From the NCBI GenBank assembly GCA_016721845.1, contig JADKHK010000013.1, positions 974,501 to 1,038,500 of the forward strand: a stretch of DNA of 64,000 nt, written 5' to 3'. This document shows, in pieces, positions 38,791 to 47,906 of the stretch (position 1 is its first letter; each line of letters opens with the position of its first letter). The notes under the pieces are model-generated. The model worked only from the letters and a program-made list of their open reading frames with translations, had not been told where the DNA came from and made no database searches. Made by a program: the position numbers and the translations under genes. The stretch comes from Lysobacterales bacterium (lineage in GTDB: Bacteria > Pseudomonadota > Gammaproteobacteria > Xanthomonadales > Ahniellaceae).

Positions 38791-39072
38791 TCAACGCAGC
38801 GCGCGTGAGGACCGGCGCCTGAGGTAGGCGGCCGTGTACGAACACACCGGGTCGATGGCCAGCGATCGCGCCGTGGCGTGGGCGATCGCCGCTTCGTTCA
38901 GGGCCGCAGCGATGCCGCGCCCTTCAAGGGCGGGTGGAACATTCGTGGAAAGCACGTGCATGACGCCGCCGTCGATGCGGTAGCGCACCACGCTGTCGAC
39001 ACCGTCGACGCTGGCAACGAAGCGTGAATGCTCGGGTTCGTGGCGCACGTCGATGGTGGCGGGGGCGGCCAT
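38791..39072 (-). CDS. GNAT-type N-acetyltransferase (YjdJ-like, short)
   Basis: A 93-residue protein with the short acetyltransferase fold of PF14542: a beta hairpin (YRIDGGVMHVLSTNVPPALEGRG, where the last part binds acetyl-CoA) and IDPVCSYTAAYLRR at the C-terminus. Too short for a complete classical GNAT, as is normal for this family. It starts one base after the stop of the RND pump gene, so it is likely the last gene of the efflux operon. Substrate unknown. Confidence 0.83.
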   Translation of the reverse strand: MAAPATIDVRHEPEHSRFVASVDGVDSVVRYRIDGGVMHVLSTNVPPALEGRGIAAALNEAAIAHATARSLAIDPVCSYTAAYLRRRSSRALR

Positions 39073-39073
39073 G

Positions 39074-42000
39074 TCAGGCTTCGACCGGCGGCACGGCGTG
39101 TTCGAGTTGTTCGAGTTCGCGCGATTTTTCTTCGGGCGAGCGCGTGTACGGCGCCAGCCACAGGTAGAACGCCGGCACCACGAACAAGGACAGGAAGGTC
39201 GACAAGGTCACGCCGAACACGACGACCACGCCGATCGTGGCGCGACTGGCCGAACCGGGACCACCGGCCAGCACCAGCGGCATCGCACCGGCAACGGTCG
39301 CGATCGAAGTCATCAAAATCGGACGCAGTCGCGTCGACGCGGCCTCAAGCACGGCGTCACGTACCGACAGCCCGGCATCGCGACGCTGGTTCGCGAACTC
39401 GACGATCAGGATGCCGTTCTTCGCGGCCAGCCCGACCAGCATGATGATGCCGATCTGGCTGAACAGGTTCAGCGTGCCACCGGTGATCGCCAGCCCGACG
39501 AAGGCACCGAATACTGCCAGCGGCACTGTCAGCATGATCACCAGCGGATGCACGAAACTCTCGAACTGGGCCGCCAGCACCAGACCACCAGCAGGGCCAT
39601 CGCGAAGGTGAACAAGACGGCGCTTCCGGACTGCTGGTATTCGCGCGATTCGCCCTTGAAGTCGATCTGTGCCGTTTGCGGCAACTCCTCGCGCGCCACC
39701 TGGCCGATCCAGTCGATCGCCTGACCCAAGGTGTAGCCAGGTGCGATCGCCGCCGACACGGTGATCGCACGCAGGCGATTGAAACGATTCAGGTTACCCG
39801 GCTCGGCCAATTCACTGAGCGTGACCACACTGGCCAGTGGCACCAGTTCGCCGCTGCTCGCACGCACGTAAAGGTTGCGCAAGTCTGCCGGCGCGGCACG
39901 ATCATCGCGCTCGGCCTGCAGGATCACATCGTATTCCTCGCCGTCTTCGACATAAGTCGTCACTCGACGAGAGCCCATCATCGTTTCCAGGGTCCGGCCG
40001 ATATCGGCGAGCGACACGCCCAATGCGGCCGCGCGATCACGATCCACCGACACCCGGATCTGCGGACGGGTTTCCTTGAAGTCGGAATCGACCGAAGACA
40101 GGCCCTGGTTCTTTTCCATGCGCGCCATCAGGCGATCGCGCCATTCGGCGAGTTCGGCGTAATCCGGCCCGCCGATCACCACCTGGAATGGCTGGCCCTG
40201 GCTGCGTACCAGGCCCTGGCGCATCTGCGCCAGGCCGCGCACGCCCGGCAACGCGTTCATTTCGGCGCGTACCTTGTCGACGACCTCGTTGGTCGACGCC
40301 TCGCGCTGCCCAAAGGGCTTGAGCACGACGATGCCCTGCCCCGTGTGCATTTCCTCGCTGGCACCGAAACCGCCCGGCACGCGGATGTTCACGCGCTCGA
40401 TCGGCTGGCCGTCCCCGGTGTACTTGAGCAACAGCTTCTCGACTTCCAGCACCTGGGTCGCGGTGTAATCGAAACCTGCACCTTCGGGTCCGACCACCGA
40501 GAGGAAGAACGCACCCCGATCTTCCGGCGGTGCCAGTTCTCGCGGCACCAGCTTCGACAGTCCGTAACTCGCCGCCAGCGCCGCGATCATGACCAGCACC
40601 CAGCGCATCGGACCGCCGATGAGCCTTTCCAGCACCCGCCGATAGCCGCGGGCGAGCGCGCCCAGGTGTTCATCGACGCGTCCGGCAAATCCGCTGACCT
40701 GGCCATGCGGACGCAACAGCAACGAGCACATCATCGGGGTCAGGCTGAGCGCGACGAAAGCCGAAATCGCCACCGCCGCCGCCATCGCGACCGCGAGTTC
40801 ACGGAACAGACGGCCATTGTTGCCCTCGATGAACGACACCGGCACGAACACTGCCACCAGCACCGTCGTCGTCGCGATCACCGCGAACGCGACCTGGCGC
40901 GAACCCCTCAGCGCCGCGACCGGCACCGGCTCGCCGAGATCCGCCCGACGTTGCGCGTTCTCCAGCACCACGATGGCGTCGTCGACGACGAGGCCGATCG
41001 CGAGCACCAGCGCCAGCAAGGTCAGCAGGTTGATCGAGAATCCGAACACCCACAGCGCGATGAAGGAGGCGATCAGGCACACCGGCACCGTCACCGCCGG
41101 CACCAGGGCCGCGCGCACCGAACCGAGGAACAGCCAGATCACCAGCACCACCAGCAGGGTCGCTTCGAACAAGGTCTTGTAGACCTGCTGGACCGCATCG
41201 TCGATGAAGATGGTGCTGTCGAAGGTGACGCCGATCTTCATGCCTTCGGGCAAGCCTTCGTTGATGCGTGCGACCTCGGCTTTCACCAGGGTCGCGACAT
41301 CGAGACTGTTCGCGGTCGAGGTCTTGATCACGCCCAGACCGATCTGCGGGGTGCCATTGCCGCGGAACATGGCGCGACGATCGGTCGACTCGATCGCGAC
41401 GCGCGCCACCTCGGCGAGCCGGATCACATGGCCGTCGGCGCCCTGGCGCAGGGGTAGCGCCTCGAAATCCCGGGCCTCGACATAGCCGCGATCGACGCGC
41501 AAGGTGAAATCGCGCGTATCGGATTCGAGCCGTCCGGCCGGCAGTTCGACATTTTCCGAGCGCAGTGCTGCCTCGACCTCGGCGATGGTCAGGCCGCGCG
41601 CGGCCAGCGCATCGCGATCCAGCCAGACCCTCATCGCATAACGCTGGCTGCCGCCGATGCGCAGTTGCGCGACGCCATCGAGACTGGACAGGCGATCGAT
41701 GATGTAGCGCTCGGCATAGTCGGTCAGTGCCAGCGAATCCAGCTGCGGCGAGCTCAGGTTCAGCCACAGGATCACCTCGGCATCACCCTCGACCTTGGCC
41801 ACCTGGGGCGCATCGGCTTCCTGCGGCATGCGGTCGGCGACCCGGCTGACGGCATCGCGCACGTCATTCGCGGCACCCTCGATGTCGCGGTTCAACGAGA
41901 AGTCGAGGGTGATGCTGGAACGACCGTTGCGACTCTGCGACTGGATCGTCTCGACGCCTTCGATGCCGGAAAGTGCATCTTCCAGCACCTGGGTCACGCG

Positions 42001-42183
42001 GGTCTCGACGACGCCCGCGGATGCGCCCGGATAGGTGACGTCGACCGACACCACCGGCGGGTCGATGTTCGGCAGTTCGCGCAGCGGCAGGCGCGCGAAC
42101 GCGATCAGCCCGAGCACGACCAGCATCAGGCTGAGCACGGTCGCGAACACGGGGCGGCGGATGGAGACATCGGAGAGCATCAT
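39074..42183 (-). pseudogene. RND efflux pump permease, broken by one frameshift
   Basis: An inner-membrane multidrug-efflux (AcrB/MexB class) permease of about 1036 residues in two frames: 42183 to about 39586 (starting MMLSDVSIRRPVFATVLSL) and about 39586 to 39074. At 39581-39586 the sequence should run ...AMALLVV[x]LVLAAQFESFVHP..., but one base (or four, including the missing Tyr/Phe codon) is lacking. The proton-relay VVDDAIVV, both six-helix halves and the docking domains are otherwise intact. A sequencing error or a recent mutation are both possible. It follows the adaptor gene by about 10 bases. Confidence 0.88.
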
Positions 42184-42193
42184 CGGCCGGCCC

Positions 42194-43252
42194 TCACTGC
42201 GCCGGCGGGTTGGCGCCCGCTTCGACCACCTTGGCACCCGAGCGCAACTTCACCGTGCCTTCGACGACGATGCGATCACCGGCGGCGATGCCGTCGAGAA
42301 TCTCGACGCGGCCGCGTTCGCGGGCACCGGTCTTCACCGGCACTTGCGCCACCGTGCCATCGGCCGACACGCGGAACACGAAACTGTTGCGCCCGATCTG
42401 CAACAAGGCGAGTTCCGGCAATGCCAAGGCCTGACGGGGCGCACGCCGCACATCGACGGTCAGCAGCATGCCGGGGCGCAGACGCCGTTCCGGATTCGGA
42501 ATGTCGGCACGCGCCAACACTGACCGGGTGACCGGATCGACACGCGAGTCGATGGTCCGCAGCACGCCGGTAAAGACCTGCTCCGGATAGGCCGCACTGA
42601 GCGCCGACACCGACTGGCCCGGCGCCAGCGCCGCGATCAGGGTTTCCGGCACCGAAAAATCGAGCTTGATGATCGAGACATCGTCCAGCGTCGTGATCGC
42701 CGTGCCCGGCGTCACCAGCGCGCCGGGGCTGACCTGGCGCAGGCCGAGCACCCCATCGAACGGCGCCGTGATCACGCGATCGGACAACTGCGCCCGCACT
42801 TGATCCATGCGCGCACGCGCGGCGTCACGGGTAGCGCGCTGGGTGTCGAGCTGACTGCCGGGAATCAGGTGCTTCGCGGCCAGTTCCTCGCCCCGCTTCA
42901 ATTGCTGCTCGGCTTCCTTGTAGGCGGCACGCGCTTCTTCCAGTCCGGCCAGCTGCACCTGTCCGGTGAGGTCGACCAGCACCTGCCCGGCTTCGACGAA
43001 ATCGCCGCTGTCGAAAGCAACCTTCTGCACGGTCTCGCTGACCTTGGCGGTGATCGTCAGCGATTCGTTCGCCTTGGCGGTCCCGAGCGCCTGCACGCTG
43101 TCCTGCCATTCACCGGGTGCAATCACGGTGCTGCGCACCGTCACCGGCGGCCCTCCGCGTTGTGCCTGCTGCGCTGGGCCGCCGCCGCACGCGGACAGCA
43201 GCACGGCCGCGGACACTGCCGCGAGGGAGAGAATGGATCGTGTCGTGGTCAT
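42194..43252 (-). CDS. RND efflux periplasmic adaptor (membrane fusion) lipoprotein
   Basis: A 352-residue HlyD/AcrA-type adaptor. The N-terminus ends in LLSACGGG, a lipobox cleaved before Cys, anchoring it to the inner membrane. Lipoyl half-domains (VQKVAFDSGDFVEAGQVLVD and DRVITAPFDGVLG) flank a short alpha-hairpin (EEARAAYKEAEQQLKRGEEL), followed by beta-barrel and membrane-proximal domains. It joins the RND pump encoded next to an outer-membrane channel that is not encoded here. No regulator gene is adjacent. Confidence 0.93.
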   Translation of the reverse strand: MTTTRSILSLAAVSAAVLLSACGGGPAQQAQRGGPPVTVRSTVIAPGEWQDSVQALGTAKANESLTITAKVSETVQKVAFDSGDFVEAGQVLVDLTGQVQLAGLEEARAAYKEAEQQLKRGEELAAKHLIPGSQLDTQRATRDAARARMDQVRAQLSDRVITAPFDGVLGLRQVSPGALVTPGTAITTLDDVSIIKLDFSVPETLIAALAPGQSVSALSAAYPEQVFTGVLRTIDSRVDPVTRSVLARADIPNPERRLRPGMLLTVDVRRAPRQALALPELALLQIGRNSFVFRVSADGTVAQVPVKTGARERGRVEILDGIAAGDRIVVEGTVKLRSGAKVVEAGANPPAQ

Positions 43253-43368
43253 GCCGGCTCCGTTGCATGCATCGACTGCCCGATGCGTCTGTCCTGATCG
43301 AACCCCAGATTATGGCGGCGTCAGTCAAAAGGCTGCGAACGGCGCATCACCGTCGACAACGACTCGTC

Positions 43369-43388
43369 CCAAGCGTGGCAACGCTTGG
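43369..43388 (-). terminator. Hairpin directly after the NAD(P)H oxidoreductase stop
   Basis: CCAAGCGT (43369-43376) pairs perfectly with ACGCTTGG (43381-43388) around a 4-base loop. It begins at the first base after the TAA stop of the minus-strand gene ending at 43389. No T-run follows, so termination is uncertain. Confidence 0.38.
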
Positions 43389-43970
43389 TTACGCGGCGCG
43401 GCGCCCAAGTTCCCGAAGTTCCGCCAGCCACTGGGCGCGACGCTCGACCGACATCGACTCGACCATGCCGACCAGCGTGTTGCGTACCGGCCTGATGCCG
43501 CAGAACCGCAGGATGCTGCGCTCCATCGCCTTCAAGCCATGCGCGCCGAACCACCAGCGATAGGCCGGCGCCGGCATGCCCATGGTGATGACGATGCGGG
43601 CACTGCGCCCTTTCAGCAGTGCCATCGGGCGCGGCCCGTCGACGCGATGGGCGAAGCCGGGACGCAGCACTTGTTCAAGGAAGGCCTTGAGCAGGGCCGG
43701 CATCATGCCCAGCCACAACGGATGCAGGATCACGAGGTGCTCGGCCCAGAGCAGATCCTCCTGCGCGGCCCGGATGACAGGTGCGACTGCGCCGTGTTCG
43801 AACTCGTCCTGCGACTTCAGCCAAGCGAAATCGAGCCTGGCGAGATCGATGCGTCGGACCTCGCAGCCGCTCGCGGTCGCGCCTTCGGCATAAGCGTCGG
43901 CGAGCGCATGCAGGAAATGCGGCTGCGCGGCGTCGGGATGGGCATTGAGGATCAGGACACGTTTCGGCAC
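43389..43970 (-). CDS. NAD(P)H-dependent oxidoreductase, flavodoxin-2 fold
   Basis: A 193-residue protein of the quinone reductase / modulator-of-drug-activity family. LNAHPDAAQPHFLHALADAY is the FMN-binding start; FAWLKSQDEFEHGAVAP, HPLWLGMMPALLKAFLEQV and TMGMPAPAYRWWFGAHG are family-typical. Likely a two-electron reductase of quinones or nitro compounds, with FMN or FAD bound. Located between the efflux operon and the YdeI-like gene, but in its own unit. Confidence 0.87.
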   Translation of the reverse strand: MPKRVLILNAHPDAAQPHFLHALADAYAEGATASGCEVRRIDLARLDFAWLKSQDEFEHGAVAPVIRAAQEDLLWAEHLVILHPLWLGMMPALLKAFLEQVLRPGFAHRVDGPRPMALLKGRSARIVITMGMPAPAYRWWFGAHGLKAMERSILRFCGIRPVRNTLVGMVESMSVERRAQWLAELRELGRRAA

Positions 43971-44051
43971 GGCAAAGCTCCGCTGGTCAGGCCGGCAGTG
44001 TCGCGAAACCGGAAGGACCGCGCATTGCGCTGGATCAACGCGAACGCCGGT

Positions 44052-44663
44052 TCAACAGTCCGCATACTTCCAGTTGCGGCGCTTGCCCTCGGCCAGCCAT
44101 TCGAGCGTCTGCGCGAGCCGACGTTCGCGTGTCGCCGGCTGTTTCGCAGTCACGATCCACTCGATGTAGTCGCGCTTCGCACTCGGCGGGAACGATTCGA
44201 AGTGCTTGCGTGCGGCGGCGTGCGTCTTGGTCGCGAAGGCGGCGGCAAGTTCGTCGGGTAACGTGTCGTGCGGCGACGTCTTGGCCACTTTCTTGACCTT
44301 GGGCGCGGCGGTCGTGCTCGCGCGCGCCGCGAGCGCCGCCTTCACCCAGGCCTTCATCGTCGTCGCGCTCGGCAGTTCCTTCAGCGACGTAATGCGCCCA
44401 AGCTGACCCATCGCCTCGTCGCTGGCGGCTTCACCCACGACCGCCTTGCCCGCCCAGAACCCGAACGCGCAATGCGCCTTGAACGCCGCCATGCCGCACA
44501 GAATCCGGCCCTCGTGCAGGAAATGCGGCATGCCCCACTTGATCGATTCCTCGACCGACGGCAATGCCCCGTGTACCAGCACGCGCAAGCGCAACAGGAT
44601 CGGTTGCGCGAACTCGGCCGACTTCGCGATGTAGGCATCGATACGGGGATCAGTGGTGGGCAT
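44052..44663 (-). CDS. YdeI/OmpD-associated family protein (DUF1801 + OmdA)
   Basis: A 203-residue soluble protein. Residues 1-105 are a DUF1801/YdhG-type domain (SVEESIKWGMPHFLHEGRILCGM... FGFWAG), linked by a charged spacer to an OmdA domain (DELAAAFATKTHAAARKHFE ... KRDYIEWIVTAKQPATRERR). The family is linked genetically to polymyxin and drug responses in enterobacteria but lacks a known activity. The ATG at 44663 follows GAGGCGACC; an upstream ATG at 44699 is less likely. Confidence 0.87.
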   Translation of the reverse strand: MPTTDPRIDAYIAKSAEFAQPILLRLRVLVHGALPSVEESIKWGMPHFLHEGRILCGMAAFKAHCAFGFWAGKAVVGEAASDEAMGQLGRITSLKELPSATTMKAWVKAALAARASTTAAPKVKKVAKTSPHDTLPDELAAAFATKTHAAARKHFESFPPSAKRDYIEWIVTAKQPATRERRLAQTLEWLAEGKRRNWKYADC

Positions 44664-44713
44664 GGTCGCCTCGGCAATTCCTGAACGTGACCGGATCATG
44701 CCAGCAACCGGAT

Positions 44714-44729
44714 TGATATCAAGATATCA
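44714..44729. promoter_or_regulatory. Palindromic operator upstream of fitAB
   Basis: A perfect 7-bp inverted repeat, TGATATC-AA-GATATCA, lies 25 bases upstream of the antitoxin start in otherwise GC-rich DNA. FitAB-type systems are autoregulated by the complex binding an inverted repeat in their own promoter, and this spacing and symmetry suit a ribbon-helix-helix dimer pair. The assignment is inferred from position and symmetry. Confidence 0.6.
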
Positions 44730-44754
44730 TCCGACCACATTAAGGAGTGATGCC

Positions 44755-45000
44755 ATGGCCCAGATCCTCGTCAGGAATCTCGATGAAAGCGTAAAAGACG
44801 CGCTGCAACAACGCGCGGCACGCCGGGGCGTGAGCATGGAAGCGGAAGTTCGGGACATTCTGAGCCGAGCCGTCATGTCGCCGAAATCCAGGTCCGTGGG
44901 CTGGGCGACTCGAATCAACGCGCGTTTCGCCAAGCTCGACATGCCCGAATTCGAAACCGTGAAATCCGGCCCCCTCGCACCGGCCGATCTCCCCGAATGA
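44755..45000 (+). CDS. fitA: FitA-like antitoxin (ribbon-helix-helix)
   Basis: An 81-residue protein. ILVRNLDESVKDALQQRAAR followed by RGVSMEAEVRDILSRAV is the ribbon-helix-helix DNA-binding domain of FitA/CopG-type antitoxins (residues 3-42). The C-terminal extension (INARFAKLDMPEFE) would bind and block the toxin. The ATG at 44755 follows AAGGAG. Overlaps the toxin start by 4 bases (ATGA), the normal arrangement. Controlled probably by the palindrome at 44714-44729. Confidence 0.92.
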   Translation: MAQILVRNLDESVKDALQQRAARRGVSMEAEVRDILSRAVMSPKSRSVGWATRINARFAKLDMPEFETVKSGPLAPADLPE

Positions 45001-45416
45001 TCCTGTTCGACACCAATGTCGTGTCCGAACTGATGCGCCCACGACCGGATCCCGGCGTATTGGCGTGGATGGACACGCAGGAGATGTCCGCCGTCTGGTT
45101 GTGTTCGATCAACGTGCTGGAAATCGAACTCGGCATCGAACTCGTCGAGACGACGGAACGGCGACTGCGACTCCGCCAACTGTGGTTGCAACTGCTCGAA
45201 CAGGACTTCGGTCGTCGCGCGCTCCAGTTCGACGGCACCGCCGCGACACATACCGCGTCTTTGCTTGCACTCAAGCGCAAACAGGGGCGGACGATTGAAC
45301 TGCGCGACGCGATGATCGCCGGCATCGCGCAACAACATGGCTGCCCGCTCGCAACGCGCAACGTTCGGCATTTCGAGGATTGCGGCGTCGCGCTGATCAA
45401 TCCATGGGCGCCCTGA
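44997..45416 (+). CDS. fitB: FitB-like PIN-domain toxin
   Basis: A 139-residue PIN-domain ribonuclease of the VapC/FitB family. Acidic catalytic residues occur in LFDTNVVSELMRP (D5), SINVLEIELGI (E), LRDAMIAGIA (D) and the final ATRNVRHFEDCGV segment. FitB/VapC toxins cut RNA and slow growth when freed from the antitoxin. The start is coupled to fitA. The pspA operon begins 78 bases downstream on the same strand. Confidence 0.93.
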   Translation: MILFDTNVVSELMRPRPDPGVLAWMDTQEMSAVWLCSINVLEIELGIELVETTERRLRLRQLWLQLLEQDFGRRALQFDGTAATHTASLLALKRKQGRTIELRDAMIAGIAQQHGCPLATRNVRHFEDCGVALINPWAP

Positions 45417-45494
45417 ACCCCTTGCACCCGCGCCCAAACGCGCTAAGTTTGCGGGCGTCGCCGCGAGGCTCACAGTCTGTTGCAAGGAGTGGTC

Positions 45495-46253
45495 ATGTTC
45501 CAGCGCCTCATCAACGTGTTCAAGGGGTTCTTCGCGATGTTCGTGAAGGATGTCGAGAAACGCAATCCGGAGGCCTTGCTGGAACTGGAGCAGGAAAACC
45601 TGCGCAAGCAAATCGCCCAGTACAACCAGGGGCTCGCCGGACACGCCGGACTCGCCGAGCGACTGATGAGCCAGGTGCGCAAGCTCGAGTCCGAAGAATC
45701 CGAACTGCGCGCCAAGACCACGGCGCACTTGCGCGCCGGCAACAAGCAGGCCGCGGGCCAGTACGCGTTGCGCCTGCAGACGGTGACGCGCGAACTGGAA
45801 GAAAACCGCAAGCAGCTCGAAGCCGCCGAAGGCACCTATCGCGACCTGATCAAGGCCCGTGATGTGGCCGTGAATGCCGCGCGCGCCAAGATCGAGAGCC
45901 TGAAGGGCGCGATCAACGACATGAAGATGAAGAAGGCCATGGCCGAAATGAACGAGATGGCTGCGGGCATGATCGGCTCCATCGGCGGATCCGGCGATAC
46001 CCTGAATCGGCTGCACGACATGGTCGAAGAGGAGCGCACCAAGGCCGCCGGGCGCGCCCGCGTCGCCAAGGACGCCATCGACATGACCGACGTAAACATC
46101 AAGGAGACCGAGATGAATGCGTTGGCCGACCAGGCCCTCGCCGACTTCGCGGCCGCGCAGGGCCTGTCGCTCGGCGACGAATCGACACCGGCCGCGACGT
46201 CGCGGAGCATGGGTGGCGCGACCGAAAAGCCGGCCGAATCGCAGCAGGGTTGA
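45495..46253 (+). CDS. pspA: PspA/IM30 family membrane-stress protein
   Basis: A 252-residue, almost wholly coiled-coil protein of the PspA/Vipp1 family, part of the ESCRT-III superfamily (established). The amphipathic N-terminal helix (FQRLINVFKGFFAMFVKDV) should bind membranes; residues 25-190 form the long helical hairpin; the tail (205-252) is low-complexity. PspA oligomers protect and remodel the inner membrane. The ATG at 45495 follows AAGGAG. First gene of a four-gene operon: its stop is 3 bases from the AAA+ ATPase start. None of the usual partners pspB, pspC or pspF is present and no sigma-54 site was found upstream. Confidence 0.85.
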   Translation: MFQRLINVFKGFFAMFVKDVEKRNPEALLELEQENLRKQIAQYNQGLAGHAGLAERLMSQVRKLESEESELRAKTTAHLRAGNKQAAGQYALRLQTVTRELEENRKQLEAAEGTYRDLIKARDVAVNAARAKIESLKGAINDMKMKKAMAEMNEMAAGMIGSIGGSGDTLNRLHDMVEEERTKAAGRARVAKDAIDMTDVNIKETEMNALADQALADFAAAQGLSLGDESTPAATSRSMGGATEKPAESQQG

Positions 46254-46256
46254 TCG

Positions 46257-47906
46257 ATGCCGATCGAGGGCGATTCGCCCGCCTGGGCCCGTGAACTCGC
46301 CCTTGCCTATGAAAGTGGTGCGCAGGGCCAGTTCGTGCTGTTCGGCAATGTCGCCGACCGCTTCCCGAGTCGCGGCCGCTTCGTATCGCTGACCGCTTTC
46401 CTCGACGCGCAGCTGCTGTCCGGCTTCGAACTGGTGTTCCTGTACGACCCCGGCAATGGCCTCAGCGTGCCGCGCGCCAGCGACACCTTCCAGAAATGGC
46501 CGGGCGCGCAACTGCTCGGCGCGAACACGCGCGAGCCGCGCGCGGCGGTCGAACTGATCACCCGCTACCTGCGATATCGCGCCAACCTCAGCGCGATGGG
46601 CCGCGACAAGGTCGAACACATCGCCTGCATCCTGCGCGGCGCCGACCAGATCCTGCCGGCCAACCGCCAAGGCGAATTCGACACCGCCAGCCTCGCCAGC
46701 CTGGTCCGTGACTGGGCTGCGGAACCGCCGTTCACGGAACTGCCGTTTGCGAGTTTCCTGATCGCCGACAATTTGAACGATCTGCATCCGCTGATCGCGA
46801 CGAATCCGCGGGTGGCCCGCGTGCGCGTGCCCCTGCCGGATGTCGCGGTGATCGAACAGGCGCTGGCGCAACTGCGCGTCGATCATCGCAAGGCCTTTGC
46901 CGACGACGACGGCACGAAGGCGGCGCCGTTGCTGGCGGGCGTTACCGTCACCGCGTTGAATGCCCTGGTCAAGCTGCGCGAGCACGAAGCCAAGCCGCTG
47001 GGCCAGTCCGACTGGGTGGCCGCGAAGAAGCAGATGGTCGAGGCCGATTCCGCCGGACTGATCGAATTCATCGAATCGAAGAAGACGCTGGCGCATTACC
47101 ACGCTCAGGACGCATTGAAGACCTGGCTGCGACAGGACATCGCGCTATGGCAGGCGAATGACTTGCGCGCGATGCCGATGGGCTATCTGTTCTGCGGTCC
47201 GGTCGGTACCGGCAAGACCTACCTGGTCGAATGCCTCGCCGGCGAGGCCGGCGTGCCGGTGGTGAAGCTCAAGAATTTCCGCGATCGCTGGGTCGGTTCC
47301 AGCGAAGGCAACCTCGAAAAGATCTTCCGGCTGATCCGTGCACTCGGCCGCTGCATCGTCTTCATCGACGAAGCCGACCAGAGCCTAGGCAAGCGCGATT
47401 CCGGCAGCGGCGACAGCGGCCTGTCCGGACGCCTGTACTCGATGATCGCGCAGGAAATGAGCGATGCCTCGAACCGCGGCCGCGTGGTCTGGATCCTCGC
47501 GACCTCGCGCCCGGACCTGATCGAAGTCGATCTCAAGCGGCCCGGCCGCATCGACGTCAAGGTGCCGCTGCTGCCGACAACGACGCAGACCGAGAGCGCG
47601 GCCTTGTTGAATGCGCTGCTGAAGCGGCTCGACATCGCCATCGACGCCGCCGACATGGCCAAGCTTGAATTGCCGCTGCTGCTCACGCCAGGCGCGGCCG
47701 AAGCGCTGTCGGTGAAAGTGTATCGGCGCGTGCGTACCGCCAATGAAACGCCCGCATCGGCACTGGCCGCCTGCCTCGACGGCTACCAGCCGCCGGTCGC
47801 TGCGGACGTGCTCGAATTCCAGATGCGGATCGCGATCCGCGAAGCCACCGATACGCAGTTCGTGCCGCCGGCGCTGCGGTCGCTGGCACAAGGCGGCGAT
47901 GCATGA
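46257..47906 (+). CDS. AAA+ ATPase coupled to PspA
   Basis: A 549-residue ATPase. Residues 1-280 are an unrecognised N-terminal region (an alpha/beta arrangement beginning ARELALAYESGAQGQFVLFGN). The AAA+ module follows: Walker A GPVGTGKT at 314-321, Walker B IVFIDE at 367-372, sensor 1 WILATSRPD near 416, and RPGRID near 429, the arginine-finger region of the classical (Vps4/FtsH/Cdc48-like) clade. The C-terminal 100 residues form the small helical lid. No membrane segment. By analogy to Vps4 acting on ESCRT-III, it may disassemble or drive PspA polymers (inference). Overlaps the next gene by 4 bases. Confidence 0.82.
   Translation: MPIEGDSPAWARELALAYESGAQGQFVLFGNVADRFPSRGRFVSLTAFLDAQLLSGFELVFLYDPGNGLSVPRASDTFQKWPGAQLLGANTREPRAAVELITRYLRYRANLSAMGRDKVEHIACILRGADQILPANRQGEFDTASLASLVRDWAAEPPFTELPFASFLIADNLNDLHPLIATNPRVARVRVPLPDVAVIEQALAQLRVDHRKAFADDDGTKAAPLLAGVTVTALNALVKLREHEAKPLGQSDWVAAKKQMVEADSAGLIEFIESKKTLAHYHAQDALKTWLRQDIALWQANDLRAMPMGYLFCGPVGTGKTYLVECLAGEAGVPVVKLKNFRDRWVGSSEGNLEKIFRLIRALGRCIVFIDEADQSLGKRDSGSGDSGLSGRLYSMIAQEMSDASNRGRVVWILATSRPDLIEVDLKRPGRIDVKVPLLPTTTQTESAALLNALLKRLDIAIDAADMAKLELPLLLTPGAAEALSVKVYRRVRTANETPASALAACLDGYQPPVAADVLEFQMRIAIREATDTQFVPPALRSLAQGGDA

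Noticed and set aside
45417..45494. Possible sigma-54 promoter (-24/-12) in front of pspA
   Set aside because: GG and GC pairs occur but at the wrong spacing (15 instead of 12 bases), so no site is claimed.
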